In this document: positions 34,385-41,697 of the stretch, piece by piece | How the letters are laid out: the number at the start of each line of letters is the position of its first letter | How positions within the stretch are numbered: the first letter of the stretch is position 1 | Assembly: GCA_964546435.1 (NCBI GenBank) | Contig: CAZJKJ010000012.1 | Span: 8,427-72,426, forward strand | Direction of reading: 5' to 3' | DNA: 64,000 nucleotides | Source of the DNA: CAYNST01 sp964546435 | GTDB lineage: Bacteria; Pseudomonadota; Gammaproteobacteria; Pseudomonadales; Cellvibrionaceae | The notes under the pieces: generated by a model | Databases searched by the model: none | The model's input: only the letters and a program-made list of their open reading frames with translations | Told to the model about the DNA's origin: nothing | Translations under genes and position numbers: made by a program

Positions 34385-34995
34385 CAGTATCTCCGGGCAA
34401 GATTCGTATGTAACTTTTTCAACCCCATGCGTACCCTCGATTTTACGGTTCCAAGGGGTAACCCGGATTCTTCGGCGATCTCACTGTGTGACTTGCCTTG
34501 CATATAAACCTGGGCCAGCACTTGTTTCTGTTCCACCGGCAGAACAGAGAACGACTCTTTGACCAGCTCTTCATGGCGCGACTGCTGGAGACGGACGAAG
34601 GGTTCATTGGCGGAAGAATCATCCCAGATTTCATCCACATCAATTGGATCCTGATTGATCTGATGACGACTGTTGCGGCGCAGCATGTCGATGCGGCAGT
34701 TGCGCATCACCGTAAAAATCCAGGTGCTGGCAGCGGCTTTGGAGGGATCGAAGGACGGAGATTTCAGCCAGACCTTGACCATGACCTCCTGGACAAGCTC
34801 TTCGGCAGCTTCCCCCGGCAAACTCTGATTGCCGTTGGAAATGCAAAAGCCTTTGATCAATGGGGCGAAATGCTGAAACAGCCGCGCAAAAGCCTGTTCA
34901 TTGCGGGAGTTTCCAACTTCTTGCAGAAGCTGGCTCCAGTCATCGTCGCGAACTTTGGCAGGTTGAGCGTTTAAAGCGTGAGTTCTCTTGTCCAT
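34384..34995 (-). CDS. ECF RNA polymerase sigma factor, RpoE/ChrR-linked group (ECF11-like)
   Basis: The 203-residue product shows sigma region 2 (FARLFQHFAPLIKGFCI, then EELVQEVMVKVWLKS, TWIFTVMRNCRIDMLRR) and region 4 (VLPVEQKQVLAQVYMQGKSHSEIAEESGLPLGTVKSRVRMGLKKL). With the adjacent ChrR-type anti-sigma it should form a stress switch for singlet oxygen or similar. I chose ATG 34995, which has GGAGAGGAC just upstream; the frame is open to 35049. The likely target includes its own operon, but no textbook group promoter was found upstream. Confidence 0.88.
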   Translation of the reverse strand: MDKRTHALNAQPAKVRDDDWSQLLQEVGNSRNEQAFARLFQHFAPLIKGFCISNGNQSLPGEAAEELVQEVMVKVWLKSPSFDPSKAAASTWIFTVMRNCRIDMLRRNSRHQINQDPIDVDEIWDDSSANEPFVRLQQSRHEELVKESFSVLPVEQKQVLAQVYMQGKSHSEIAEESGLPLGTVKSRVRMGLKKLHTNLARRY

Positions 34996-35415
34996 GTCCT
35001 CTCCAGTCATCGTCACATTGGCCTTGGCCGGTTTAATTGTTTTGCGCATCGATTTGCAGCTCTGTTACAGGTGATGGTTCGAAAGCCCAAACATCGGCGG
35101 CGGCCTTTCGAATCGGTGCAGCGTCCCCGTCGAACTGAAAGGCTTAGTCTGAGCGCGCATATTGGTCGTATAGTTTTTTGCCTTTTTTAACGAACCTTGG
35201 ATGTATCCATGTTCAGTCGGCGATCCGGACAAGCGGACCGCGAGAAGGTCGCAAAAAAAGCCAGCAGACAGTGTCGAGTATCCTGTTATGCACTTTCCGC
35301 GCCCGTTAATGATGCGGCGCCTCAACGAGTACACCGTATTACCACACGACGGGTGATTGCGGCCATTGATGAGACGACGATTTAGCTCGGTCGGCTCTGC
35401 ATCAGCGGGTTGTGA
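34996..35415. other. Divergent region sigma gene/SDR (420 bases)
   Basis: This region must hold promoters for the sigma operon and the divergent dehydrogenase-like gene. I looked for the TGATC...CGTA pattern of RpoE/ChrR promoters and found no convincing pair. A T-rich run lies at 35170-35188. Open frames of 62 (plus) and 119 (minus) codons lack any sign of being real genes. Confidence 0.35.
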
Positions 35416-36237
35416 ATGGACCAAATCAAAGATAAATGCGTCTGGGTCACAGGCGCCACATCACCGTTAGGCAAGGCGCTTGTGGCCACTCTGAGCGGAC
35501 AGGGAAATTTTGTGATCATCAGTTCGGAAAAAACGGCGGAGCTCGAGCAAATGGCAGTGAACTCCGGTGGCAAGATTGCCGCGTTGCCTATCAATTATCG
35601 CGAGAGCGAGAGCGAGAGCGAAAGCGCCTCCGGCGACGCCCGTCGACAGCTGGGGGACATAACGGATTATCTCGATCTGGTGATTTGCTGTACTCAGTCC
35701 AGAGAGCCGGAGGATGGGTTGCGGTTTGAGCCGACCCTGTACAGAAAGATGTTTGACCTCAATGTTGTACAGGTCATAAACAGTCTGAATCTCGCCCTGC
35801 CATTCATGCGGAATAATGCGGCACGAACCCAGTTTGCAGTGGTGGGCAGCCTGATGGGGCTGGTGGGCATGCCCAGAGCGGAAGGCTTCGGCGCGTCCAT
35901 GGCGGCGCTTGATTATTTTATGCGCGCGCTCCGGGCTGATGCTCAGGAGCTGCCTATAGATTTGTCGTTGATCCGCTTGGGCAATGTACCTGCGCAGGCG
36001 AAATATGAGGGCAGCGCCCTTGTGTCATTACCTTTCGAAATCGATACGGAAGAGGCGGCTCGAGTCATATTGACGGCCATTCGGCGACGAAAATTTCTGG
36101 TGGATCATCCCCGCAAGCTCGGGCTTGTTTTGCGCATGATGGCCGTGGGATTCCCGTTGTGGTGTCGTTGGGGCGCGCCGTATATCAGCCGATTGAAACG
36201 GCAGTCGTGGTCCAGGGGTGCTCGATGGATGCCGTGA
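35416..36237 (+). CDS. Short-chain dehydrogenase/reductase relative lacking Tyr and Lys of the active site
   Basis: The 273-residue product has the SDR fold: CVWVTGATSPLGKALVATL for nucleotide binding and LNVVQVINSLNLALPFM for the dimer helices. A Ser lies at VVGSLMGLVGMP. The usual YxASK is FGASM here (in EGFGASMAALDYFM), so catalytic Tyr is Phe and Lys is Met. A hexanucleotide tandem repeat at 35602-35625 encodes ESESESES. An SDR gene beside an ECF sigma/ChrR pair is a known arrangement, so it is probably in that regulon. Absence of both residues argues against normal oxidoreductase activity. Confidence 0.75.
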   Translation: MDQIKDKCVWVTGATSPLGKALVATLSGQGNFVIISSEKTAELEQMAVNSGGKIAALPINYRESESESESASGDARRQLGDITDYLDLVICCTQSREPEDGLRFEPTLYRKMFDLNVVQVINSLNLALPFMRNNAARTQFAVVGSLMGLVGMPRAEGFGASMAALDYFMRALRADAQELPIDLSLIRLGNVPAQAKYEGSALVSLPFEIDTEEAARVILTAIRRRKFLVDHPRKLGLVLRMMAVGFPLWCRWGAPYISRLKRQSWSRGARWMP

Positions 36238-36363
36238 GGAATTGATTGAATATTGACCGAATTGCTATGCATGTTCAGCATCGCACAACGTGAAAGCCGG
36301 AAAGGCAGGGTGCACTTTGGTAAAAAATTGTAAATTTTACTTTCGAAGAGGGGCTGTTGCGGG

Positions 36364-36396
36364 ATAAACGCGTTGATGGGTTTCCCCACCAACGCG
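36364..36396 (-). terminator. Intrinsic terminator of the Csr-type RNA
   Basis: On the minus strand CGCGTTGGTGGG (36396-36385) pairs with CCCATCAACGCG (36380-36369) with one G-U, around a GAAA loop, followed by TTTAT. The stem strength is clear; the T tract is short. Confidence 0.75.
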
Positions 36397-36692
36397 GCCT
36401 ATCTTGTATGTCCTGGTTTCATCGTCCTGATGAGAAATTTCCCTGATCCTTGACCGTCCTTGAGTTACAAGTAGAGTCCTGCTCATCCTGATGCCTTCCT
36501 GGCGTTTCCATTCAACCTGATTCCTGTGTTTCTTTGAGTTCAGTGGTGCATCCTGCTTCCGTATCGATAGACGCTGCTGCCTCGTCCATTCATGTTCTGG
36601 TTCCAGAACTCCCGGTACTTGCTGCGGCTTCCTGCCGTTCCCTGGGGCGTAATCGACGCCACTGTTTTCCTTCAGCAACCTTCGCTTCCACT
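36364..36692 (-). ncRNA. CsrB/RsmZ-type small RNA sequestering CsrA/RsmA
   Basis: Read on the minus strand this stretch contains about 20 GGA triplets in some 330 bases, where about five are expected. Eight are CAGGA and several more AAGGA or CAGGGA; the complementary strand has essentially none. Several sit in small hairpin loops, for example CATC-AGGAC-GATG (near 36430), GCC-AGGAA-GGC and GTTCT-GGAACC-AGAAC. The RNA ends in a 12-pair GAAA-tetraloop terminator. Possible promoter boxes on the minus strand are TTGGCT and TACATT (36700-36705), which would start the RNA near 36692; the 5' end is uncertain by tens of bases. CsrB-type RNAs bind many CsrA dimers and so relieve translational control of motility, biofilm and carbon metabolism genes. 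Confidence 0.78.
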
Positions 36693-37199
36693 TGAAATAA
36701 ATGTAGAAGTTCCCATGAGAATTAGCCAACGGGTTATGCGTCGCACTGGGGAGGAGAGTCGCTGTGCAAGGTCTGAAAGCGTAGATTCCCGAGCGGCGCT
36801 GATTCAGCTGAAAGCTGTAAGCTTGGACAGCACCAGGATATCCCGCGGATACCTTTCGTCGACGGAGACCGCGCGGGAGTTGACTCCTCACGTCGGCGGA
36901 TTGAGTGAATCATGATGAGAAGGTGCGAGCATGCGGACAAATTCGGGCGGGATTTCAATAACCGCTCACGCCTGTCTGCCGGAAGAATATAGCGAAATAG
37001 TTTGATGAAAAATCCGGGTTCTAATGCCATCGCCTGAGAAAAACGTGCCGGGTCAACGCTGGCAGTACCCGGAGGTAGCGATTTAGGGAGGTTTTTCTAA
37101 ATATTGGCCGTAATGCGTAATACTAATACTCCTAAATGCCCCAATGCGACGGTAATATTGTTATTTTATCCTAATAAACCACAAATATTAGGATGCATG

Positions 37200-37229
37200 T
37201 TGATGAGATGAGGTCGTCGGGTTTACACT
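37200..37229 (+). promoter_or_regulatory. Possible leuA promoter
   Basis: TTGATG (37200-37205) and TACACT (37224-37229) are spaced by 18 bases and would start transcription near 37236. Just upstream, CCTAATA and TATTAGG (about 37170-37191) form an inverted repeat that could bind a regulator. The surrounding 37090-37200 region is strongly AT-rich. Confidence 0.4.
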
Positions 37230-37286
37230 AGCGTCCGCCGCATCCCCTGATGTCGGCTCAAATCTTCCGCAATCGGACAACTTGCC

Positions 37287-37454
37287 ATGTCAAAAAACGA
37301 TCCCCGCGTTGGGCGTTACGGACGAGCTATCGAGCAGCGAAGTCGCGCTGGTGGCCGGTCTTTTGTAAAACGTCCCCATATCCCGACGGTCTCTTTGCCT
37401 CCGCTGTCCCCGGCTTTGTTCTCCCGGCTATTCCTGCGCCTGCTATCGCTATAA
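37287..37454 (+). CDS. Possible leucine-rich leader peptide of leuA
   Basis: A 55-codon frame upstream of leuA starts MSKNDPRVGRYGR and ends with SLPPLSPALFSRLFLRLLSL, in which 8 of the last 19 codons encode leucine. It lies between a plausible promoter and leuA, and its TAA stop touches the first of three AAGTACTTGA-like repeats that could pair in alternative ways. This is the layout of an amino-acid attenuator such as leuL, although leuL is shorter. The ribosome site is weak (GGAC), and I see no clear terminator with a T tract. Treat it as a candidate. Confidence 0.4.
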   Translation: MSKNDPRVGRYGRAIEQRSRAGGRSFVKRPHIPTVSLPPLSPALFSRLFLRLLSL

Positions 37455-37499
37455 GTACTTGAACGTCACCGAAAGTACTTGATTCCGTAAAGTATTTGA
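37453..37499 (+). repeat. Three AAGTACTTGA-like direct repeats upstream of leuA
   Basis: AAGTACTTGA at 37453 and 37473 and AAGTATTTGA at 37490. The 8-base core AAGTACTT is its own complement, so repeats 1-2 or 2-3 can pair in RNA as exclusive hairpins; the sites could equally be DNA-binding sites. They follow the stop of the leucine-rich frame. Confidence 0.55.
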
Positions 37500-37624
37500 A
37501 ACTCTTGAAGTAGAGGAAGTCGGTAAAAGCCCGGCAGGCAGCAGCAAATTTGCCGTCCGGTATCCGCTACTTTCGAATCGTATATACCCAGATATCCAGG
37601 CAGTGACCTGACAGGAAGCATTCC

Positions 37625-39169
37625 ATGAGCAAAGACAAATTGGTTATTTTTGATACAACCTTGCGTGACGGGGAGCAAAGCCCGGGCGCATCCATGACGC
37701 GGGAAGAAAAAGTTCGCATTGCCAAGATGCTGGAGAAAATGCGCGTCGACGTGATTGAAGCCGGATTTGCCATCGCGAGTGAAGGAGATTTTGAAGCGGT
37801 GAGAGCCGTTGCCCGCGCGGTCAGGGAATCCAGGGTGTGCAGTCTCGCACGTGCAGTCGATGCCGATATCGACCGGGCTGCGGAGGCGTTGCGGGAAGCG
37901 ACGCAGCCGAGAATTCATACATTTATCGCCACCTCGCCCATTCATATGCGCTACAAGTTGCAGATGGAGCCGGAAAAAGTCCTGGAGCGGGCAGTGCGGG
38001 CGATAAAGCGGGCGCGCCAGTATACCGACGACGTGGAGTTTTCCCTGGAAGACGGTAGCCGCTCTGATTTCGACTTCATGTGCCGTATAACCGAAGCGGC
38101 GATAACGGCGGGTGCACGCACAATCAACGTTCCGGATACCGTCGGTTACGGCGAACCGACCGAATACGGAGCCATGTTCCGCCGCCTGATTGAAGCGGTA
38201 CCCAATTCGGATCAGGCAATTTTCTCTACCCATTGCCACAATGATCTCGGCCTGGCCGTGGCCAACTCCCTTGCGGCCGTGATGAATGGCGTGCGCCAGG
38301 TTGAGTGCACAATCAATGGACTGGGAGAGCGCGCGGGTAATGCATCGCTGGAGGAAATCGTCATGGCGGTGCGCACCCGCAAAGACATTTTTCCCGTGGA
38401 GACGGGCATTGTCACCGAGCACATAGTGCCGACATCGCGTTTGGTATCCAGTGTCACAGGTTTTCCCGTGCAGCCGAACAAAGCGATTGTGGGCGCCAAC
38501 GCGTTTGCCCATGAATCCGGGATCCACCAGGACGGCGTACTCAAGCACCGTGAAACCTACGAGATCATGCGGGCTGAGGACCTGGGCTGGAATGCCAACC
38601 GGATTGTTCTGGGCAAGCACTCGGGACGCGCGGCGGTGAAGGCGCGTTTCGAAGAACTGGGTTATGTCTTCCAGTCCCAGGATCACCTTGCCGAAGTGTT
38701 TACGCGGTTCAAGGCGCTGGCGGACAAGAAACACGAAATTTTTGATGAGGATTTGCACGCGCTGGTCTCCAGCGTTCGCGAAACCAGCGAGGAGATTTAC
38801 CAGTTGGCCAGCCTTGAGGTGTGCAGCAAGACCGGGACGACGCCTAAAGCTCAGGTCACATTGATGGTAAAGGGTGTGAATCAGGAAGCCACCGCAGAAG
38901 GCGGCGGGCCGGTAGATGCGGCCTACAAGGCCATCGAACAGATCGTGCAAAGTCGGGCCGATCTCCAGTTGTATTCCGTCAATGCGATTACCCAGGGCAC
39001 TGATTCCCAGGGTGAAGTGACGGTGCGTCTGGAACGCGACGGCAAGATCGTCAACGGTATCGGTGCCGATACCGATATTGTGGTCGCCTCGGCGAAGGCC
39101 TATCTGCAGGCATTGAACCTCCTGGCGGCCGCCGCCCAGCGCTCGCACCCGCAACGCGAAGGGGTTTAG
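37625..39169 (+). CDS. leuA: 2-isopropylmalate synthase
   Basis: LeuA condenses acetyl-CoA and 2-oxoisovalerate, the first committed step of leucine synthesis. The 514-residue product has the N-terminal TIM barrel with IFDTTLRDGEQSPGASMT, VPDTVGYGEP, STHCHNDLGLAVANSLAA (metal-binding His) and NGLGERAGNASLEE, then AHESGIHQDGVLKH. A C-terminal regulatory domain (VTVRLERDGKIVNGIGADTDIVVASAKAYLQALN) mediates leucine feedback inhibition. AGGA lies eight bases before the ATG. The stop overlaps the GTG start of the next gene. Confidence 0.95.
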   Translation: MSKDKLVIFDTTLRDGEQSPGASMTREEKVRIAKMLEKMRVDVIEAGFAIASEGDFEAVRAVARAVRESRVCSLARAVDADIDRAAEALREATQPRIHTFIATSPIHMRYKLQMEPEKVLERAVRAIKRARQYTDDVEFSLEDGSRSDFDFMCRITEAAITAGARTINVPDTVGYGEPTEYGAMFRRLIEAVPNSDQAIFSTHCHNDLGLAVANSLAAVMNGVRQVECTINGLGERAGNASLEEIVMAVRTRKDIFPVETGIVTEHIVPTSRLVSSVTGFPVQPNKAIVGANAFAHESGIHQDGVLKHRETYEIMRAEDLGWNANRIVLGKHSGRAAVKARFEELGYVFQSQDHLAEVFTRFKALADKKHEIFDEDLHALVSSVRETSEEIYQLASLEVCSKTGTTPKAQVTLMVKGVNQEATAEGGGPVDAAYKAIEQIVQSRADLQLYSVNAITQGTDSQGEVTVRLERDGKIVNGIGADTDIVVASAKAYLQALNLLAAAAQRSHPQREGV

Positions 39170-39960
39170 TGAACCGGGTTAATCACGGAGCTCTGCCCGA
39201 AAGGGTAAGAGCGCATTACCTGGCGGCCATGGGGGTGGCGGTTTACGTGCCGCGTTCGACCTTGCCGGGGGCCCTGCCATCGCGACGAATCCCGGCCGCA
39301 CCCGCCCCGCGCCCGTCCGCAGATCGCGGGGCGCAACCCGAGCCTTCGACAGACAGTGGTGTGCGCAGCAGCGCGCGTGGAGAGAGTCCCGGTCTGGCAG
39401 CGGTCAATCAGATTCTTGATGCCGCGCTGGTTCGCCGTGCCGGCAAAACCGAAGATGTCCGAGACGTGATGCCGGTGGCACCTGTTACCGAGGCACAGGA
39501 CGAGACCATTCGCTTCACGCTCAACCTGTGGCGCGTGAGCAGTTCACTGCTGGTGATTGATTCACACGAACCGCGGCGGGGTTTACCCACGGCGGCACTG
39601 CTTTCCAATATTCTCCGCGCCGCTGCGCAGCCGCATGAACTGCCGGCCAGCGAGAGTTTGCACTGGCCCGTTCTGGCCCGCTCAAGCCGCTTGTCGGATG
39701 CCCGCGACATGGTGACTGCCTTTCTGGCCAGCCGGATAGCGACACAGCCGGTCCGGCACATATGGCTCATGGGAGAAGCCGGTTTCAAGGCCTGTAGTGC
39801 CGGTCCGATGCGTTATGAAGATGCTTTGGGAAAGACACTGGTGCTGCCGGAGCTGGGCACCGAGGCAATCGTGCTTCCCGGCCTGATCGACATGCTGGAG
39901 CAGCCCAGCCTCAAGGCGGCTACCTGGAAAGCTTTGCGAGCAGCCTATGGCCTCCGCTAA
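39169..39960 (+). CDS. Probable DNA polymerase III psi subunit (HolD-like)
   Basis: The 263-residue product begins HYLAAMGVAVYVPRSTLPGALPSRR, then has a Pro/Ala/Arg-rich disordered linker of about 60 residues, then a globular domain with IRFTLNLWRVSSSLLVIDSHEPRRGLP and a C-terminal ALRAAYGLR. The overlap with rimI (14 bases) is the holD-rimI order of gammaproteobacteria, and the extended form resembles the psi protein described in Pseudomonas. Psi links the clamp loader to single-stranded DNA-binding protein; here the N-terminal helix would bind chi. The sequence is divergent, so the call rests largely on context. Confidence 0.6.
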   Translation: MNRVNHGALPERVRAHYLAAMGVAVYVPRSTLPGALPSRRIPAAPAPRPSADRGAQPEPSTDSGVRSSARGESPGLAAVNQILDAALVRRAGKTEDVRDVMPVAPVTEAQDETIRFTLNLWRVSSSLLVIDSHEPRRGLPTAALLSNILRAAAQPHELPASESLHWPVLARSSRLSDARDMVTAFLASRIATQPVRHIWLMGEAGFKACSAGPMRYEDALGKTLVLPELGTEAIVLPGLIDMLEQPSLKAATWKALRAAYGLR

Positions 39961-40450
39961 CGATCTGCCACAGCATTTTGAAGTTGCCGGTGTGAGCATG
40001 GTGATGGATCGGCTATACCCGCATCATCTTGACCTGGTGGACGCCATCGAACGCCGTGCCCACGCTTATCCCTGGAGTCGCACACATCTGGCAGCGTCGC
40101 TCGCGGCCCATGAATGCCTCGGGCTGTATGCACAGCCGGATACCGACAGGAAGGAATTGATCGGCTATGGGGTCATATCTCTGGCAGCGGATGAAGCTGA
40201 ACTGCTGTTGCTGGTGCTGGATCGACCCTGGCAGGGCCGCAGTATCGGCAGTGCATTTCTGAGCCGACTGCTGGAGGGGGTCAAAGGGCGGGCGCGGATA
40301 GTCTTTCTGGAAGTCCGTCAGTCCAATCTGGCCGCTCAGGCCATGTACGAGAAGACCGGGTTTAACCAGGTGGGTGTCCGCCCTGATTACTATCGCGGAT
40401 CGGGGCGCACCGAGGACGCGCTGGTCTATGCGGTCGAGATTTTCGACTGA
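39947..40450 (+). CDS. rimI: Ribosomal protein S18 alanine N-acetyltransferase RimI
   Basis: This GNAT-family acetyltransferase modifies the N-terminal alanine of ribosomal protein S18. The 167-residue product has DAIERRAHAYPWSRTHLAASL near the start and the acetyl-CoA loop DRPWQGRSIGSAFLSRLLE. FLEVRQSNLAAQAMYEKTGFNQVGVRPDYYR follows, which is the RimI signature with the catalytic Glu/Tyr region. The start lies inside the end of the holD-like gene. Confidence 0.88.
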   Translation: MASANDLPQHFEVAGVSMVMDRLYPHHLDLVDAIERRAHAYPWSRTHLAASLAAHECLGLYAQPDTDRKELIGYGVISLAADEAELLLLVLDRPWQGRSIGSAFLSRLLEGVKGRARIVFLEVRQSNLAAQAMYEKTGFNQVGVRPDYYRGSGRTEDALVYAVEIFD

Positions 40451-40524
40451 TCCGGCTCCGCATTCGTAAATCCGGAACAGGCACACGGTGGACAGTCGGA
40501 TTGCGCTTGCCGGTCGAGTGCAGC

Positions 40525-40552
40525 TTTCCATTCATCTCCTAACCTTTATAAT
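40525..40552 (+). promoter_or_regulatory. Possible corA promoter
   Basis: TTTCCA (40525-40530) and a perfect TATAAT (40547-40552) with a 16-base spacer precede corA by about 130 bases. Confidence 0.4.
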
Positions 40553-40681
40553 CTCGCCTCCAAAAAGATCGTGCAACAGATTGATCAGTGATTCTGGCGT
40601 ATTGCCAGCGGCGGGATCATTTATGGAGGTAGCCATGATATTCATGATTTTTCCCGCAGTACGTTTCCAGGGAGTCGGTTG

Positions 40682-41632
40682 ATGTTAAATCTTTTCAAAA
40701 TCAAAGACGGCGTTATTCGTGAGTTTGCGAACACTTCGAACAGCATCAGCGATATCAACCAGGCGGACTGGATCGACGCATTTGAACCCACCGAAGAAGA
40801 ACGCGGCCTGCTGCAACGACTGCTGCGCATTGATTTGCCGGAATCCGATGATGTTGAAGAGATCGAAGCGTCGGCGCGCTGTTTCGTTGATCAGGCCGGC
40901 ATTCACGTTCACTCCCTGTTCTTGTCCCCCTCGGAGGGGCGCCACAGCACCGTGACGGTGGCGTGCATACTTCAGCCCGAACGGCTGATTACGATCCGGG
41001 AAGGCAATATCGCCGATTTTCGTCTGCTGCGATTGCGGGCGCGCAAAGGCCAGGTGATCTGCCAGTCACCGACTGAGCTGCTGATCACGATTTTCGACCA
41101 GAAGGTAGAAAATCATGCGGATACTCTGGAGGATCTGCATCGCCAGCTGGAACGGGTCAGCTATCTGGTACTGGAAGATACGGAGGCAGAGCTGGAAAAC
41201 GCCATCAGCAAGCTGGCTCAGCTTGAAGACAGCAACGGCAAGATCCGTTTGTGCCTGATGGATACCCAGCGGGATATTTCATTCCTGCTGCGCCACCTGA
41301 AACGCACGCCAGAGCAATCGGAAACCCTGCGTGAAATCATGCGGGACGTCGAAACACTAATGTCACACACGACCTTCCTGTTCGACAAAATAAATTTTTT
41401 GATGGATTCCACTCAAGGCTTCATCAATATCGAGCAGAACCAGATCATTAAAATGTTTTCCATCGCTGCGGGTGTATTTTTGCCACCCACGTTGATAGCC
41501 AGTATCTACGGAATGAACTTTGAACACATGCCGGAGCTTGAGTGGCTGCTGGGTTACCCCTGGGCGCTCGGATTAATGATTTGTTCGGCGCTGGCGCCCT
41601 ACTTGTATTTCAAGCGGAAAGGCTGGTTGTAA
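40682..41632 (+). CDS. corA: CorA family magnesium transporter
   Basis: CorA is a pentameric inner-membrane channel for Mg2+ and Co2+. The 316-residue product has a large cytoplasmic N-terminal domain with long helices (ENHADTLEDLHRQLERVSYLVLED) and two C-terminal membrane helices. The first of these is followed by the selectivity motif YGMNFEHMPEL. The usual positive end (KRKGWL) is present. GGGAG lies seven bases before ATG 40682; a TTG one codon upstream is in frame. It stands before prfC on the same strand, 65 bases away. Confidence 0.92.
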   Translation: MLNLFKIKDGVIREFANTSNSISDINQADWIDAFEPTEEERGLLQRLLRIDLPESDDVEEIEASARCFVDQAGIHVHSLFLSPSEGRHSTVTVACILQPERLITIREGNIADFRLLRLRARKGQVICQSPTELLITIFDQKVENHADTLEDLHRQLERVSYLVLEDTEAELENAISKLAQLEDSNGKIRLCLMDTQRDISFLLRHLKRTPEQSETLREIMRDVETLMSHTTFLFDKINFLMDSTQGFINIEQNQIIKMFSIAAGVFLPPTLIASIYGMNFEHMPELEWLLGYPWALGLMICSALAPYLYFKRKGWL

Positions 41633-41697
41633 ACCCGGTTTCGCTTGTCTTTTAATTCCGGATCGCCAGGCGATCCTTCACACAGCAGATAACAACC

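Noticed and set aside
36337..36891. Minus-strand open frame of 184 codons across the GGA-rich region
   Set aside because: It has no ribosome site or recognisable domain, contains the terminator hairpin in its 3' end, and its Gly/Arg/Gln-rich content is explained by the repeated GGA of the RNA.
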